DNA of 64,000 nt. It comes from Nitrospirota bacterium (GTDB lineage: Bacteria > Nitrospirota > Nitrospiria > Nitrospirales > Nitrospiraceae). The notes below the pieces were generated by a model. That model was not told where the DNA came from, made no database searches, and saw nothing but the letters and a program-made list of their open reading frames with translations. The first letter of the stretch is position 1, and every line of letters starts with the position of its first letter. Below, piece by piece: positions 21,047-31,300 of the stretch. The stretch lies in NCBI GenBank assembly GCA_040755395.1, contig JBFMAX010000005.1, forward strand, positions 172,957-236,956. The letters run 5' to 3'. Position numbers and translations under genes: made by a program.

Positions 21047-23122
21047 ATGGAGAAGACGTCGAACCAGCCCTGCACCGACACTCCCGTATCGCGGTACTGC
21101 GCCCTCCTGGGAGTTTCGGAAGCGATCGCCGCGCACCGGGACCTCAGTGCCTTGTTCCATGATCTGGCGAAGCGCCTGCCCTCGGTCGTGCCGTTCGAAT
21201 TCATCGGCCTCATCCTCCACGATCCTGATCGTCACGTGATGCGCGTCCACGTGTTGGAGGCGACGGAAGAGGCCCAGCGCATCGCGCTTGGCATGGAACT
21301 GCCGGTCGAGGAATCCGCCGGCGGCTGGGTGTGGACCCATCAGCAGCCGTTGGTCGTCCCGTGCACGCAGGACGAGCAGCGTTTCCCGAAAGCCATCGGA
21401 CCTCTTCGCCAAATGGGCGTCGCTTCGTTCGTCATGGTCCCGCTGACTACGGCCTTGCGGCGACTCGGCGCGATGGGGTTTGGCAGCCTGACTCCGTGCG
21501 CGTTCGGCGAGGAGGAGATCGACTTCCTCCAGCAAGTCGCCAAGCAAGTGGCCGTCGCCGTGGACAACGTGTTGAACTACGAACGCGCCCAGACCGCGCA
21601 ACAGCACCTCACGCGCGAACGCGACCGTCTCAGGCTGCTGCTCGAGATCAACAACGCGGTCGTGTCCCGCCTGAATTTCAAGGACCTGTTCGGAGCGATC
21701 GCGACGTACTTGCGCAAGGTCATTCCCCACGACTACACCAGCCTCGCCCTGTACGAGCCCGAGCGGAACGGGTTCGTCGTGTACGCGCTGGATTTCCCCG
21801 GCGGCAAGGGATTCATCACGGAGGGCTTGCGCACCACGCTCGACACGCCGGCCGGCGAGGCGTTCCGCGCCGGTCAGCCGTTTGTGGTCGCGCCGGGAGA
21901 GGTGAGCCGGTGCCAATCGGATTTCGGCCAGCGCGCCGCCGCCGAAGGGCTCAAGACCGCCTGCTGTCTCCCGTTGATTTCCGGCGAGCGGAAGCTCGGC
22001 ACGCTGAACGTGGCGCGGCTCCGGGACGAGCCGTTCACGCCGGAGGACGTCGAACTGCTCGGTCAAGCCGCCAGCCAGATCGCCATTGCGATCGACAACG
22101 CGCTCGTACACGAGGAGCTCCGTTTGCTCCAAGAGAAGCTCGCAAAGGAAAAGCTCTACCTCGAAGACGAAATCCGGACCGAATACAACTTCGAGGAGAT
22201 CGTGGGCGACAGCCCCGCGCTGAAGAAGGTGCTCAAACAGGTCGAGATCGTCGCGCCGACGGACTCGACGGTGTTGATCCTCGGCGAGACCGGCACGGGG
22301 AAGGAACTCTTGGCCCGCGCCATTCACAATCTGAGCGGGCGGCGCGACCGGACCTTCGTCAAGATGAACTGCGCGGCGATTCCCTCCGGTCTGTTAGAAA
22401 GCGAACTGTTCGGCCACGAAAAGGGGGCCTTCACCGGCGCCATCGCCCAGAAGATCGGTCGATTCGAGCTCGCCGACGGCGGCACGCTGTTTCTGGACGA
22501 GGTCGGCGACATTCCGCCGGAACTTCAGTCCAAGCTGTTGCGCGTCCTCCAGGAGCAGGAATTCGAACGGCTCGGAAGCAACAAAACCGTCAAGGTCAAC
22601 GTCCGCCTGGTCGCCGCCACGAACCGGGACCTTGCCCAAATGGTGGCCGACAAGCAGTTCCGGAGCGACTTGTATTACCGGCTCAACGTGTTTCCGCTGA
22701 CGGTGCCGGCGCTGCGCGAGCGGCGCGAAGACATCCCCCTGCTCGTCCGCTACTTCGCCCAGAAGTTTGCCCGGCGGATGAACAAGCGGATCGACACCAT
22801 CCCCACTGAGACAATGGAGGCGCTCACCCGGTATCACTGGCCGGGCAACGTCCGCGAACTGGAGAATCTGATCGAACGAGCGGTGATTCTGTCTACAGGC
22901 CCTGAGCTCAGTGTGCCCCTGACCGAGCTGAAACCCTCGACCGTGCCGAACGCCGAGCCGGTTGCGACGCTCGAAGCCGCCGAACGCGAGCACATTCTGC
23001 GCGCGCTTCGCGAAGCCAACTGGGTGATCGGCGGTCCGTCCGGCGCCGCGGCCAAACTCGGCATGAAACGGACCACCCTCCAATCGAAAATGCAGAAGCT
23101 CGGGATTGCCCGTCCGCAGTAG
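21047..23122 (+). CDS. Sigma-54-dependent activator, FhlA type (GAF-GAF-AAA+-Fis HTH)
   Basis: 691 residues. Two GAF sensor domains (about 20-165 and 190-335) precede the AAA+ domain: Walker [19 protein letters not shown] loop for sigma-54 contact, Walker [12 protein letters not shown], sensor LVAATNRDL and arginine region [10 protein letters not shown]. The C-terminal Fis-type HTH ([20 protein letters not shown]) closely resembles that of FhlA, whose known operator contains CATTTCG. ATG 21047 is preferred over TTG 21041. A palindrome GCGCCGACATTTCGGCGC overlaps the stop codon, and a second copy lies at 26944; each is about 137 bp upstream of a -24/-12 promoter. This protein is therefore the likely regulator of the two downstream operons. 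The GAF ligand is unknown. Confidence 0.94.
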   Translation: MEKTSNQPCTDTPVSRYCALLGVSEAIAAHRDLSALFHDLAKRLPSVVPFEFIGLILHDPDRHVMRVHVLEATEEAQRIALGMELPVEESAGGWVWTHQQPLVVPCTQDEQRFPKAIGPLRQMGVASFVMVPLTTALRRLGAMGFGSLTPCAFGEEEIDFLQQVAKQVAVAVDNVLNYERAQTAQQHLTRERDRLRLLLEINNAVVSRLNFKDLFGAIATYLRKVIPHDYTSLALYEPERNGFVVYALDFPGGKGFITEGLRTTLDTPAGEAFRAGQPFVVAPGEVSRCQSDFGQRAAAEGLKTACCLPLISGERKLGTLNVARLRDEPFTPEDVELLGQAASQIAIAIDNALVHEELRLLQEKLAKEKLYLEDEIRTEYNFEEIVGDSPALKKVLKQVEIVAPTDSTVLILGETGTGKELLARAIHNLSGRRDRTFVKMNCAAIPSGLLESELFGHEKGAFTGAIAQKIGRFELADGGTLFLDEVGDIPPELQSKLLRVLQEQEFERLGSNKTVKVNVRLVAATNRDLAQMVADKQFRSDLYYRLNVFPLTVPALRERREDIPLLVRYFAQKFARRMNKRIDTIPTETMEALTRYHWPGNVRELENLIERAVILSTGPELSVPLTELKPSTVPNAEPVATLEAAEREHILRALREANWVIGGPSGAAAKLGMKRTTLQSKMQKLGIARPQ

Positions 23123-23139
23123 CGCCGACATTTCGGCGC
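23122..23139. promoter_or_regulatory. Candidate activator binding site (UAS 1)
   Basis: GCGCCGACATTTCGGCGC: 7-bp inverted arms GCGCCGA/TCGGCGC around CATT. The first 16 bases recur exactly at 26944. It lies 145 bp (start to start) upstream of a -24/-12 sequence. The core CATTTCG matches the known half-site of FhlA. Confidence 0.65.
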
Positions 23140-23266
23140 CGTGCCTATCCCTCGGCGCGACATGCTCGTCACCGACACCGCGCGTTTCCTCACCGATTTT
23201 CCCTGAACTCCAACATTTCCTCGTTTTCACTGCATGATCCCGATGTTCCTCCGCTCATGACCGAAG

Positions 23267-23281
23267 TGGAACGGTCATTGC
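23267..23281 (+). promoter_or_regulatory. Sigma-54 promoter of the pirin operon
   Basis: TGGAACGGTCATTGC: GG and GC elements with the obligatory 10-bp spacing, matching the TGGCAC-N5-TTGC consensus at TGG, the A and C of the -24 box and all of TTGC. Confidence 0.65.
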
Positions 23282-23378
23282 CATCTTAGGCTGCATCGGA
23301 GGTGCGCGATGTGATCGCAGCCCAACGGGCACGCGTTGGTGCATGCTCATCATTATTGATCGGACACATGGTGGTCTT

Positions 23379-23708
23379 ATGACAAACAAGACTCGACGGA
23401 ACAGCCGGTCCCAAAAACTGAACATGAAATGGATGGCGGGCAGTGTCAGCCTGCTGCTCATCAGTGCCGCGCTGGAAAGCTTCGCGGAACATGCGCCGGC
23501 GGATACCGGCGCGGGCACCATGATTCTGGCTGTCTTTCTGGCCTTCTGGTCCTCCGTTCTCGGCGCCGTCGGCGTGTTCGCCTCCGCGCTGTGGTGGCTT
23601 GTCGGATGGCTGGGCGGGCAGGCCAAAGACGCGGCCTCTGTTGCAAGCCGATCGCCCAAGGAGAGCGTCGACGAGACCAAGCCGAAGAGTTTCACCAGAG
23701 TCGCTTGA
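23379..23708 (+). CDS. Small membrane protein, first gene of the sigma-54 operon
   Basis: 109 residues from ATG 23379 (ATG 23343 is an alternative). A basic N-terminus (MTNKTRRNSRSQKLNMKW) is followed by a hydrophobic segment MAGSVSLLLISAALES and a second long one, TMILAVFLAFWSSVLGAVGVFASALWWLVGWLGG, then a polar Lys-rich tail. Probably a two-helix inner membrane protein. It lies 98 bp downstream of the sigma-54 promoter. I do not recognise a family. Confidence 0.65.
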   Translation: MTNKTRRNSRSQKLNMKWMAGSVSLLLISAALESFAEHAPADTGAGTMILAVFLAFWSSVLGAVGVFASALWWLVGWLGGQAKDAASVASRSPKESVDETKPKSFTRVA

Positions 23709-23768
23709 GGCCGACGCCGGTTCGAAGGAGTGGGAGCGGGTGAAGCCAGGAGAAAGGAGAAAAGAACG

Positions 23769-24146
23769 ATGAGCTTGCTCACAGTCTTCATGAGCGATGG
23801 CTCACCTGTCTGCGTGCGACGCACAGGCAGGCCCACGCATGATGAAAATCAGGAGCCGGCAAGAGGCAAGGGACTCGGGGCAATGTGGGAAGAGACTCCG
23901 ACCTCTAGCCGCGGGCCTCTAGCCTCGCGCCTATTCAAAGCAGTGAATACGGTCTCCCCGGGGTATACAATCACCGACATGCTCCCCGCCGATCCCGCTT
24001 TCCGCCGTATGGGCGAACAGGCTTCGCCGCTGAAGCGGCTCGGCACGCCGGAAGACATCGCGGACGTCGTGGCCTTCGTCGTCAGCGAAGAGGCGCGGTG
24101 GTTGACGGGACAGAATATCCATGCCGGCGGCGGTGTGGTGATGTGA
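23769..24146 (+). pseudogene. Chimeric remnant ending in a short-chain dehydrogenase C-terminus
   Basis: The 125-codon frame has a strong ribosome binding site (AGGAGAAAGGAG) and starts MSLLTVFMSDG, but residues 20-55 are encoded by word-like repeats (CTCTAGCCGCGGGCCTCTAG and related). From about residue 57 it reads AVNTVSPGYTITDMLPADP...RLGTPEDIADVVAFVVSEEARWLTGQNIHAGGGVVM, the unmistakable C-terminus of a classical SDR with its VxPG motif and cofactor-side helix. The Rossmann half (TGxxxGxG), catalytic Ser and YxxxK are missing, so it cannot be an active dehydrogenase. Pirin follows 24 bp later. Likely a decayed SDR whose first part was replaced. Confidence 0.75.
23854..23933. repeat. Word-like repeats inside the SDR remnant
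   Basis: Contains GCCGGCAAGAGGCAAGGG, ACTCGGGGCAA and CCTCTAGCCGCGGGCCTCTA, GCCTCGCGCC. The CTCGCCCC/CTTGCCCC type also occurs at about 35031-35070. Located exactly where the SDR N-terminal half is missing. Confidence 0.5.
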
Positions 24147-24170
24147 TCAGCCGATCAAAAGGAGGCTGCC

Positions 24171-25034
24171 ATGAACGTGTTACCTCGTCACATCGAAACG
24201 ATCATCGAGCCCGAACCGGTGATTGAAGGCGCGGGCGTACGTCTCAAGAGGAGTATCGCGACCCAGACATTGAACTATCTGGATCCATTTCTGTTGTTGG
24301 ATCACTTCGAATCGAGCGATCCTCGCGATTATCAAGCCGGATTCCCCCTGCATCCCCACCGAGGCATTGAAACCGTGACCTACGTGCTGCGGGGAGAAGT
24401 ACAACACAAGGATACCCTCGGTAACTCCGGTTCCATCGGAGCGGGCGACGTGCAGTGGATGACCGCCGGACGAGGCATCATGCACGAGGAAATGCCGCAG
24501 GTACGCCCGGAAGGGATCGCCGGATTCCAGCTCTGGGTCAATCTGCCGGCGAAGCTCAAGATGACCAAGCCGCGCTACCAGGATATCCGGGCGGCCCAGA
24601 TCCCGGAAATCACCACAGCAGGCGGAGTCAAGATTCGGGTGATCGCGGGAACCGTCGACGGGGTCAACGGTCCGGTGACCGGGATTGCCGCCAATCCCAC
24701 CTACCTGGACGTCTCCATCCCCGCCCGCGCCTCATTCAGCCAGCCGATCGAACGGGGACACACGGCATTTGCCTATGTGTTCGAGGGGGAGGCACAATTT
24801 ACCGGCGAGACGCGGGAAGACGGTACCTGGGTATCGCACCCCAGGCTTGTCATGTTGGGGGACGGTGACGATGTGAGAGTGGTCACCGGTGATCGCCCTG
24901 CCCGCATGTTGCTGGTGTCCGGCAAACCGCTGCGTGAGCCCATCGCGCGGTACGGTCCGTTCGTCATGAACACGCAAGAAGAGATCGAGCAGACGCTGCT
25001 CGATCTCCGTCGAGGAACATTCGTCGCAACGTGA
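24171..25034 (+). CDS. Pirin family protein
   Basis: 287 residues, bicupin. Iron ligands of pirin are present: His61 and His63 in PLHPHRG, His105 and Glu107 in GIMHEEMP, along with the FLLLDHFE and FQLWVNLPAKLKM blocks. Bacterial pirins act as quercetinase-like dioxygenases or as redox-sensing partners; which applies is not visible. AAGGAGG precedes the ATG. It is part of a tight operon with the alcohol dehydrogenase and DJ-1 type genes behind a sigma-54 promoter, which suggests electrophile or redox stress. Confidence 0.95.
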   Translation: MNVLPRHIETIIEPEPVIEGAGVRLKRSIATQTLNYLDPFLLLDHFESSDPRDYQAGFPLHPHRGIETVTYVLRGEVQHKDTLGNSGSIGAGDVQWMTAGRGIMHEEMPQVRPEGIAGFQLWVNLPAKLKMTKPRYQDIRAAQIPEITTAGGVKIRVIAGTVDGVNGPVTGIAANPTYLDVSIPARASFSQPIERGHTAFAYVFEGEAQFTGETREDGTWVSHPRLVMLGDGDDVRVVTGDRPARMLLVSGKPLREPIARYGPFVMNTQEEIEQTLLDLRRGTFVAT

Positions 25035-25074
25035 GCGAAGGAACGCGGAGAGCCCGAACACAGGAGGTTCGCCC

Positions 25075-26118
25075 ATGCTACCCACAAGAGGATATGCAGC
25101 CAGAGGCCCCACCTCTCTTCTCGAACCCTTCAACTTTGAGCGGCGCGAGCCGGGCCCGCGCGACGTGCTCATCGAAATTCTCTACTGCGGGATCTGCCAC
25201 TCAGACATCCACCAAGCCCGGGACGAGTGGGGCGGCGCGATCTTCCCCATGGTCCCCGGCCACGAAATCGTCGGGCGCGTGACGCAGGTCGGACCAGAGG
25301 TGAAGCGATTCAAAGTCGGTGAGCTGGCCGGCGTCGGCTGTTTCGTGGATTCCTGCCGCACGTGCGAAAGCTGCCGAGCCGGCTTGGAGCAGTACTGCGA
25401 AGGCCATGTCGCCTGGACCTACAACGGCACCGAGAAGGACGGGAGGACCCCGACGTACGGCGGCTACTCGACTCAGATCGTGGTGGACGAAAACTACACG
25501 CTCAAGATTTCCCCGAACCTGCCGCTGGCGAACGTCGCCCCTCTGCTCTGCGCAGGGATCACCACCTACTCGCCGCTCAGGCATTTCAACGCCGGTCCCG
25601 GCCGGCGAGTCGGAGTCGTCGGGCTAGGCGGCTTGGGCCATATGGCGGTGAAGCTGGCCGCCTCCATGGGCGCTGAAGTCACCGTCTTCAGCACATCCAA
25701 GACGAAAGCGCAGGATGCGCGCCGCCTTGGCGCGCAGGACTTCGTCGTGTCGCTCGAGCCGAAGAACCTCGAGGCCTGCGCCAATCGGTTCGATGTCATC
25801 CTTGACGCGGTCTCCGCGCCCCATGATCTCAATGCCTATCTGAATCTCTTGCGCAGAGACGGCGTGCTGGTGCTGGTGGGCGTTCCGGCCAAGCCGTTGG
25901 AGGTCCAAGCTTTCTCGCTCATCCTCAAGAGAAGAAGACTGGCCGGCTCGGTCATCGGGGGCATCCGCGAGACGCAGGAGATGCTCGATTACTGCGCCCA
26001 ACAGAACATCGCGTCGGATGTCGAGGTGATCCCCATCCAGCAGGTCAACGAGGCGTACGAGCGGACGATCAAGGGCGATGTGCGGTATCGCTTCGTCATC
26101 GATATGAAAACACTGTAA
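25075..26118 (+). CDS. Zinc-dependent alcohol/aldehyde dehydrogenase (YahK/CAD type)
   Basis: 347 residues of the medium-chain dehydrogenase family, the broad-range NADPH-dependent aldehyde reductase group. Catalytic zinc residues Cys41 (CGICHSDIH), His63 and Glu64 (PGHEIVG); structural zinc Cys94, Cys97, Cys100 and Cys108; Rossmann motif GLGGLGHMAVKLA; C-terminal RYRFVIDM. CACAGGAGG precedes the ATG by seven bases. Operon position between pirin and DJ-1 suggests detoxification of reactive aldehydes. Several overlapping open frames on both strands are shadows. Confidence 0.95.
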   Translation: MLPTRGYAARGPTSLLEPFNFERREPGPRDVLIEILYCGICHSDIHQARDEWGGAIFPMVPGHEIVGRVTQVGPEVKRFKVGELAGVGCFVDSCRTCESCRAGLEQYCEGHVAWTYNGTEKDGRTPTYGGYSTQIVVDENYTLKISPNLPLANVAPLLCAGITTYSPLRHFNAGPGRRVGVVGLGGLGHMAVKLAASMGAEVTVFSTSKTKAQDARRLGAQDFVVSLEPKNLEACANRFDVILDAVSAPHDLNAYLNLLRRDGVLVLVGVPAKPLEVQAFSLILKRRRLAGSVIGGIRETQEMLDYCAQQNIASDVEVIPIQQVNEAYERTIKGDVRYRFVIDMKTL

Positions 26119-26225
26119 CCGGACAGGCGCCGCGTCGCGCCACGGAAGACAACAAAGCCGGGCTCCGTCGTCTTCATGCCGCCGATCAACCGGGAACTGG
26201 GTCATGGTTTAACCGGAGGTGCTCT

Positions 26226-26819
26226 ATGCCAACGCCCAAGGTTCTCATCTTGACGGGTGACGCCGCAGAGTCGCTCGAAGTGCTGTATCCCTACCAGCGA
26301 TTGAAAGAGGAAGGTTACGAGGTCCACATCGCCGCGCCCAGCAAGAAGAAATTGCGCTTCGTCGTGCATGACTTCGAGCCGGGCTACGACACGTACACGG
26401 AGAAACCGGGCTACAGTTGGGACGCCGACCTGGCGTTCGGCGATGTCGACCCGGCCGATTATGCGGCCCTCGTGATTCCCGGCGGGCGGGCACCCGAATA
26501 CATCCGCAACAACCCGGCCTGCATCCGGATCATCCGGCATTTCTTCGAGCAGGAGAAGCCGGTCGCGCACCTGTGCCACGCCGCGCTCGCGCTGACGTCC
26601 GCCGGTCTGCTCAACGGGAGGCGAACCGCCGCCTACCCGGCGCTGGAGCCGGACGTCAAAGCGGCCGGCGCGCACTTCGTCGACTCGGAGGCAGTGGTCG
26701 ACGGGACGATGGTCTCGGCTCGGGCCTGGCCGGATCATCCGTCGTGGATGCGGGAATTCGTCCGGCTGCTGAAGCAGAAGGCGCCCATAGGCGAGCGCGA
26801 AGCGGTCGCGGCCCGGTAG
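26226..26819 (+). CDS. DJ-1/PfpI family protein
   Basis: 197 residues, class I glutamine amidotransferase-like fold. The nucleophile elbow is AHLCHAALAL with Cys117-His118, and Glu14 (AAESLEV) matches the conserved acid near the cysteine in PfpI/DJ-1. Members act as glyoxalase III, deglycase-like stress proteins or proteases; the precise activity is not deducible. Insertion VVHDFEPGYDTYTEKPGYSWDAD is typical of the longer PfpI group. ACCGGAGGTGCTCT precedes the ATG. It is the last gene of the operon before a hairpin at 26869. Confidence 0.93.
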   Translation: MPTPKVLILTGDAAESLEVLYPYQRLKEEGYEVHIAAPSKKKLRFVVHDFEPGYDTYTEKPGYSWDADLAFGDVDPADYAALVIPGGRAPEYIRNNPACIRIIRHFFEQEKPVAHLCHAALALTSAGLLNGRRTAAYPALEPDVKAAGAHFVDSEAVVDGTMVSARAWPDHPSWMREFVRLLKQKAPIGEREAVAAR

Positions 26820-26868
26820 GGGTCGGTGTTTCTTCGTTCCATTCGAGATGGGAAGCCTAAGACATGAC

Positions 26869-26902
26869 GCCTCCGGACATCCATGTCCGGCATCACGGAG
26901 GC
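26869..26902. terminator. Nested hairpin after the DJ-1 gene
   Basis: Inner arms CCGGACAT (26873-26880) and ATGTCCGG (26883-26890) inside outer arms GCCTCC (26869-26874) and GGAGGC (26897-26902). Position 50 bp after the operon's last stop suggests termination, but no T-run follows. Confidence 0.4.
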
Positions 26903-26943
26903 GATTCCGTTTGAAAACCTGAGCCCTTCTCTACCCTGCTCTT

Positions 26944-26959
26944 GCGCCGACATTTCGGC
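26944..26959. promoter_or_regulatory. Candidate activator binding site (UAS 2)
   Basis: GCGCCGACATTTCGGC, identical over 16 bp to the site at 23122. It starts 144 bp upstream of the -24 element at 27088, against 145 bp for the first copy. A partial half-site (CCGGCATTTCGCG) follows near 26988. Confidence 0.65.
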
Positions 26960-27087
26960 ACGCGCCGATAGGACGGCGTTGTGACTCCGGCATTTCGCGT
27001 TTTCTTCTCCCCCTTCACAATTTGCCTCAGTAAGCAATCCTTCAATTCATTCAGTAGTTAGACTTTCCCTCCTGTCCGGTACACGTC

Positions 27088-27102
27088 TGGAATTATCGTT
27101 GC
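27088..27102 (+). promoter_or_regulatory. Sigma-54 promoter of the RND efflux operon
   Basis: TGGAATTATCGTTGC, followed by T: GG and GC spaced by 10 bp, full TTGCT -12 box. It lies 79 bp before the adaptor ATG. Confidence 0.65.
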
Positions 27103-27180
27103 TTGACTCCAGGATAGTTTTTCATATGTTCAAGGTTCGACAAGGGTTATCGTCTACAACGACTCGGGGAGGCGAAGCGC

Positions 27181-28308
27181 ATGGAAGGTTATCGTTTGAT
27201 CCGATCCTTGCTGTTTCTCTTCATGGTTGTCACGGTCGGTGTGGGACTAGCCGGATGGAAGTACAAGTCCATCCACGAAACCCACGCCGCCGCCGAGAAC
27301 CAACCCGAGCCGATGGAATCCGTGACGGTCGCGGTCGCGCGGGAAGTTGAGCACCGCCCGATCGCCACCTCGATCGGGACGGTCCTGGCGCTGCGGTCGA
27401 TCACCCTCCGCAACGAGCTGTCCGGCACCGTCCGCGAGGTCAGATTCACACCCGGGCAAGTCGTCGAAGCGGGAACGGTGCTCGTGGCGCTCGACGTGTC
27501 CGTCGAGGAGGCCGACCTGAAGGCCCAGCAGGCGCAGGCCGCCCTCGCGAAGACGGTGCTCGCCCGCAGGCAGAACTTGAGGAAGGACCTCGCCACAGCG
27601 CAGGAGGAAGTGGATCGGGCCCGCGCGGACCTGGATGTCGCGCTGGCTCAGATCGCGCGCACCAAGGCGATCATCGCCCGCAAGACGATCCGCGCGCCGT
27701 TCCGCGCCCGGGTGGGCCTGGCGGACGTGCATCCCGGCCAGTACCTCAACGAAGGCACTCACCTCACCACGCTGCAAGGCGTCGAGGATGCGGTCCATGT
27801 GGATTTCGCGGTTCCGCAGCAGGTGGCCGCCGCCCTGCGGGAAGGCGACCGCGTCGACGTGTTCGTCCCCGGCGACTCTTCCCCGATCGCCGCCAAGATC
27901 ATCGCGCTGGACGCGCGCGTCGACCCGACGACCCGCAACGCGATGGCTCGCGCGAGAATCGAAGGCGTTGCCAACGCGCCGGCGCCTGGCGCTTCTGTGC
28001 GCGTCCGGGTTCCGATCGGCCCTGCGCGCAAAGCCGTCGCAGTCCCGGTGAGCGCGTTGCGAAAGGGTCCGGGCGGCGACCAAGTGTTCATGATCGCGCT
28101 GGAGAAGGACGGCAAGACCCGAGCGCGCGTGCGGCACGTCGAGAGCGGCGCGATGCTCGGCGACGAGGTCGTCATCCACGCCGGGTTGTCGGCCGGCGAG
28201 CGGGTGGCCGCTTCGGGGTCCTTCAAATTGCGCGACGGCGCGCTCGTTGCGGTCGCCAAAGACGAAGGGGATGCGCGCGGACAGGACCAGGTGATCAGCA
28301 GACGCTGA
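27181..28308 (+). CDS. RND efflux periplasmic adaptor
   Basis: 375 residues of the membrane-fusion (HlyD/AcrA-like) family. N-terminal membrane anchor LIRSLLFLFMVVTVGVGLAGW, then barrel-sandwich hybrid with LRNELSGTVREVRFTPGQVVEAGTVLVALD, a short alpha-hairpin (about 105-160), TIRAPFRARVGLADVHPGQYL returning lipoyl half, beta-barrel (about 190-275) and membrane-proximal domain. GGGGAGG precedes the ATG by eight bases. The pump gene follows 32 bp downstream. No outer membrane channel is in this operon, so a channel must be shared, possibly that at 46649. Confidence 0.93.
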   Translation: MEGYRLIRSLLFLFMVVTVGVGLAGWKYKSIHETHAAAENQPEPMESVTVAVAREVEHRPIATSIGTVLALRSITLRNELSGTVREVRFTPGQVVEAGTVLVALDVSVEEADLKAQQAQAALAKTVLARRQNLRKDLATAQEEVDRARADLDVALAQIARTKAIIARKTIRAPFRARVGLADVHPGQYLNEGTHLTTLQGVEDAVHVDFAVPQQVAAALREGDRVDVFVPGDSSPIAAKIIALDARVDPTTRNAMARARIEGVANAPAPGASVRVRVPIGPARKAVAVPVSALRKGPGGDQVFMIALEKDGKTRARVRHVESGAMLGDEVVIHAGLSAGERVAASGSFKLRDGALVAVAKDEGDARGQDQVISRR

Positions 28309-28340
28309 GCGAACCGCAACGAGGCGACGAGGACACAGAC

Positions 28341-31300
28341 ATGCGCTCCTTCACCGATGTGTTTATCAAGCACCCCGTGCTGGCGGTGGTCGTCAATCTC
28401 GTGATCGTACTCGCGGGATGGCGGGCGCTGACGACTCTGCCGGTGCAGCAGTACCCGAAGATCGAGAGTTCATCGGTGGTGATCATGACGGTCTACTACG
28501 GCGCCGGCGCCGAGACCGTTCGCGGCTTTTTGACCACGCCAATCGAGCGCGCCGTCTCGGCGATCGGCGGCGTCGACTATATCGAGTCGACCAGCCGCGC
28601 CGGCCTCAGCACCGTGACGGTCCATCTGAAGCTCAACCACAGCAGCACGGCGGCGCTGGCCGAGGTCACGGCGCGGCTCCAGCAGGTTCGTTCGGAGCTG
28701 CCTCCGGAAGCCGAGCCTCCCGTGATCGAGGTGCAACGCGCCGATCGGCCGTACGCATCGTTCTATCTCAGCTTCACGTCCCCTGAGCGGAGCGTGCCGG
28801 CTATCACCGATTGGCTCGTGCGCACGCTGCAACCGCAATTCGCGACACTGTCCGGCGTCCAGCGGGTGACCGTCGAGGGAGGCCGCCAGATCGCCATGCG
28901 CGTCTGGATCGATCCCGACCGCCTCGCCGCATTCAATCTCTCGCCCGGCGACGTACAGGCGGCCCTGCGGCGCAACAACTACCTGGCCGCCGTCGGCCGG
29001 ACGAAGGGCAACCTCGTGCAGGTCAACCTGCTCGCGAACACCGACCTGCGTTCCGCCGAGGAGTTCGAGAATCTGATCGTCGCGGACCGCGAAGGCGCGA
29101 TCGTGCGTCTGAGGGACGTGGCGCGCGTCGAGCACGGGGCGGAAGAGGCCGACATGGTGGCGAAGTACAACGCCGCGGAGGGCGTCTACCTCGGAATCTG
29201 GCCGCAGGTCGGCTCGAATGAGATCGAGGTCGCCCGCCGGCTGCGCGACGAGATGGAACGCATCCGGCCGACGCTGCCGAAGGACATCGACATGCGGCTC
29301 GTCTGGGACGGCACGATGTTCATGCGGAGCGCGCTGACGGAGATCACCAAGACGCTCGGCGAGACCATCCTCATCGTGGCGACCGTCGTATTCCTGTTCA
29401 TGGGGTCCGTGCGCACCGCGCTGGTGCCGCTCGTCGCCATGCCGGTCTCGCTGGTCGGGGCGGCGATCTTCATGCTCGCCTTCGGCTTCAGCCTGAACCT
29501 CCTGACGATCCTGGCGATCGTGCTGTCGGTGGGCCTGGTCGTCGACGACGCGATCGTCGTCGTCGAGAACGTCGAGCGGCACGTGCGTCTGGGCAGATCG
29601 CGGACCGAGGCGGCGCTGATCGGCGCGCGCGAGCTGATCGGCCCGATCATCGCCATGACGATCACTTTGGCCACGGTCTACGCGCCGATCGGCTTCCAGG
29701 GGGGCTTGACCGGTTCGCTCTTTCTGGAGTTCGCAATCACGCTCGCCGCGGCGGTGGTCCTGTCGGGCATCGTGGCGGTCACACTCTCGCCGGTCATGAG
29801 CTCGCGCTTCGTGCACCCGCAGGGCAAGGAAGGCCGGTTGACCGCGCTGGTCAACCGCGGCTTTGAGCTGGTGCGCCGCGCGTACGCGAGGCTGCTCGAC
29901 GCCGCGCTGGAGATGCGCTGGGCGATCGTGACGGCTTCGCTGCTCGTCATGGTCGCGGCGTGGCCGCTGTACACGTTCTCGCGACAGGAACTCGCGCCGG
30001 TCGAGGACCAGAGCCACATCAGCCTGTTTTTCGAAGCTTCGCCCGACTCTACGCTCGAAGCGACCAACCGCGAGCACCTGCAGGTCGTGAACGCCCTCAC
30101 CTCGTTTCCCGAAACCGATTTCACGTGGTCGCTGACGGCGGCATGGGGCAGCTTCGGCGGCCTGGTCGCGAAGAACTGGACGGAGCGTGAGCGCTCGACG
30201 GAGGACATATTCGGCGAGGTATACGGCGCGGTGTCGCAGGTGCCAGGCCTTCGCGTCTTCCCGCGCCTTGACCCTCCTCTACCGACTCCAGGGCAATACG
30301 ACGTCGAGCTGGTACTGCAGAGCGACGCACCGGTCGGGCAGATGCTCGAGACAACCGCCGCGGTGCTGGGCGCCGGATGGCAAAGCGGCAAGTTCCTATA
30401 CGTAGACACCGATCTCAAGATCGACCTGCCGGAGGCGCGCGTGGTCCTCGACCGTGAGCGTCTGGCCGACCTCGGGCTCGACCTGGCCGGCGTCGGCCGA
30501 GAGCTTGGGACGCTGCTCGGCGGCGCGTATGTGAACCGTTTCAACTTTTTCGACCGCAGTTACAAGGTCATCCCCCAGGTCGGCGACAAAGACCGCGCCA
30601 CCGTCGATCCGTTACTCGACCTCAAGATCAAGACGCCGGGGGGCCAACTCGTACCGGTGTCGACGTTCACGCACATCGAGACAGGCGTCGCGCCTCGCAC
30701 CTTGAACCGCTTCCAGCAGCGCAACGCCGCACGGGTCTTCGGCGGGGTCAGACCGGGCGTCACCAAGGAGGAGGGGCTTCGCGTGCTCGAAGCCGCCGCG
30801 GCGGCGGGCGGTCCTCACGTCGTCCTCGACCATGCGGGCGAATCGCGGCAAATCCGCCACGAGAGATCCGCGCTGACCGTCACGTTTGGATTCGCGCTCG
30901 TGCTCATCTATTTGGTGCTCGCGGCGCAGTTTCAGAGCTTCCGCGACCCGCTGATCGTCCTGCTCGGCTCGGTGCCGCTGGCGGTCTCGGGCGCGCTGGT
31001 GTTCAGTTTCCTGGACCTGACCACGATCAACATCTACTCTCAGGTCGGGCTGATTACGCTGGTGGGGCTGATCGCGAAAAACGGCATCCTGATCGTGGAG
31101 TTCGCGAATACGCAGCAAGTTCGCGGTTTTTCGAAGGCGGCCGCGCTGCGCCAGGCGTCGCTCACGCGGCTGCGACCGGTGCTGATGACCTCGGCGGCCA
31201 CTGTTTTCGGGCACCTCCCGTTGGTGCTGGTCTCCGGGCCGGGAGCCGCGGCCCGCAACAGCATCGGGACCGTACTCGTCACCGGCATGACGGTCGGGAC

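Larger units (their letters stand above)
26820..27180. other. 361-bp regulatory region between two sigma-54 operons
   Basis: No gene. It contains, in order, a nested hairpin (26869-26902), the second copy of the GCGCCGACATTTCGGC palindrome (26944-26959), and a -24/-12 sequence (27088-27102). Confidence 0.7.
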
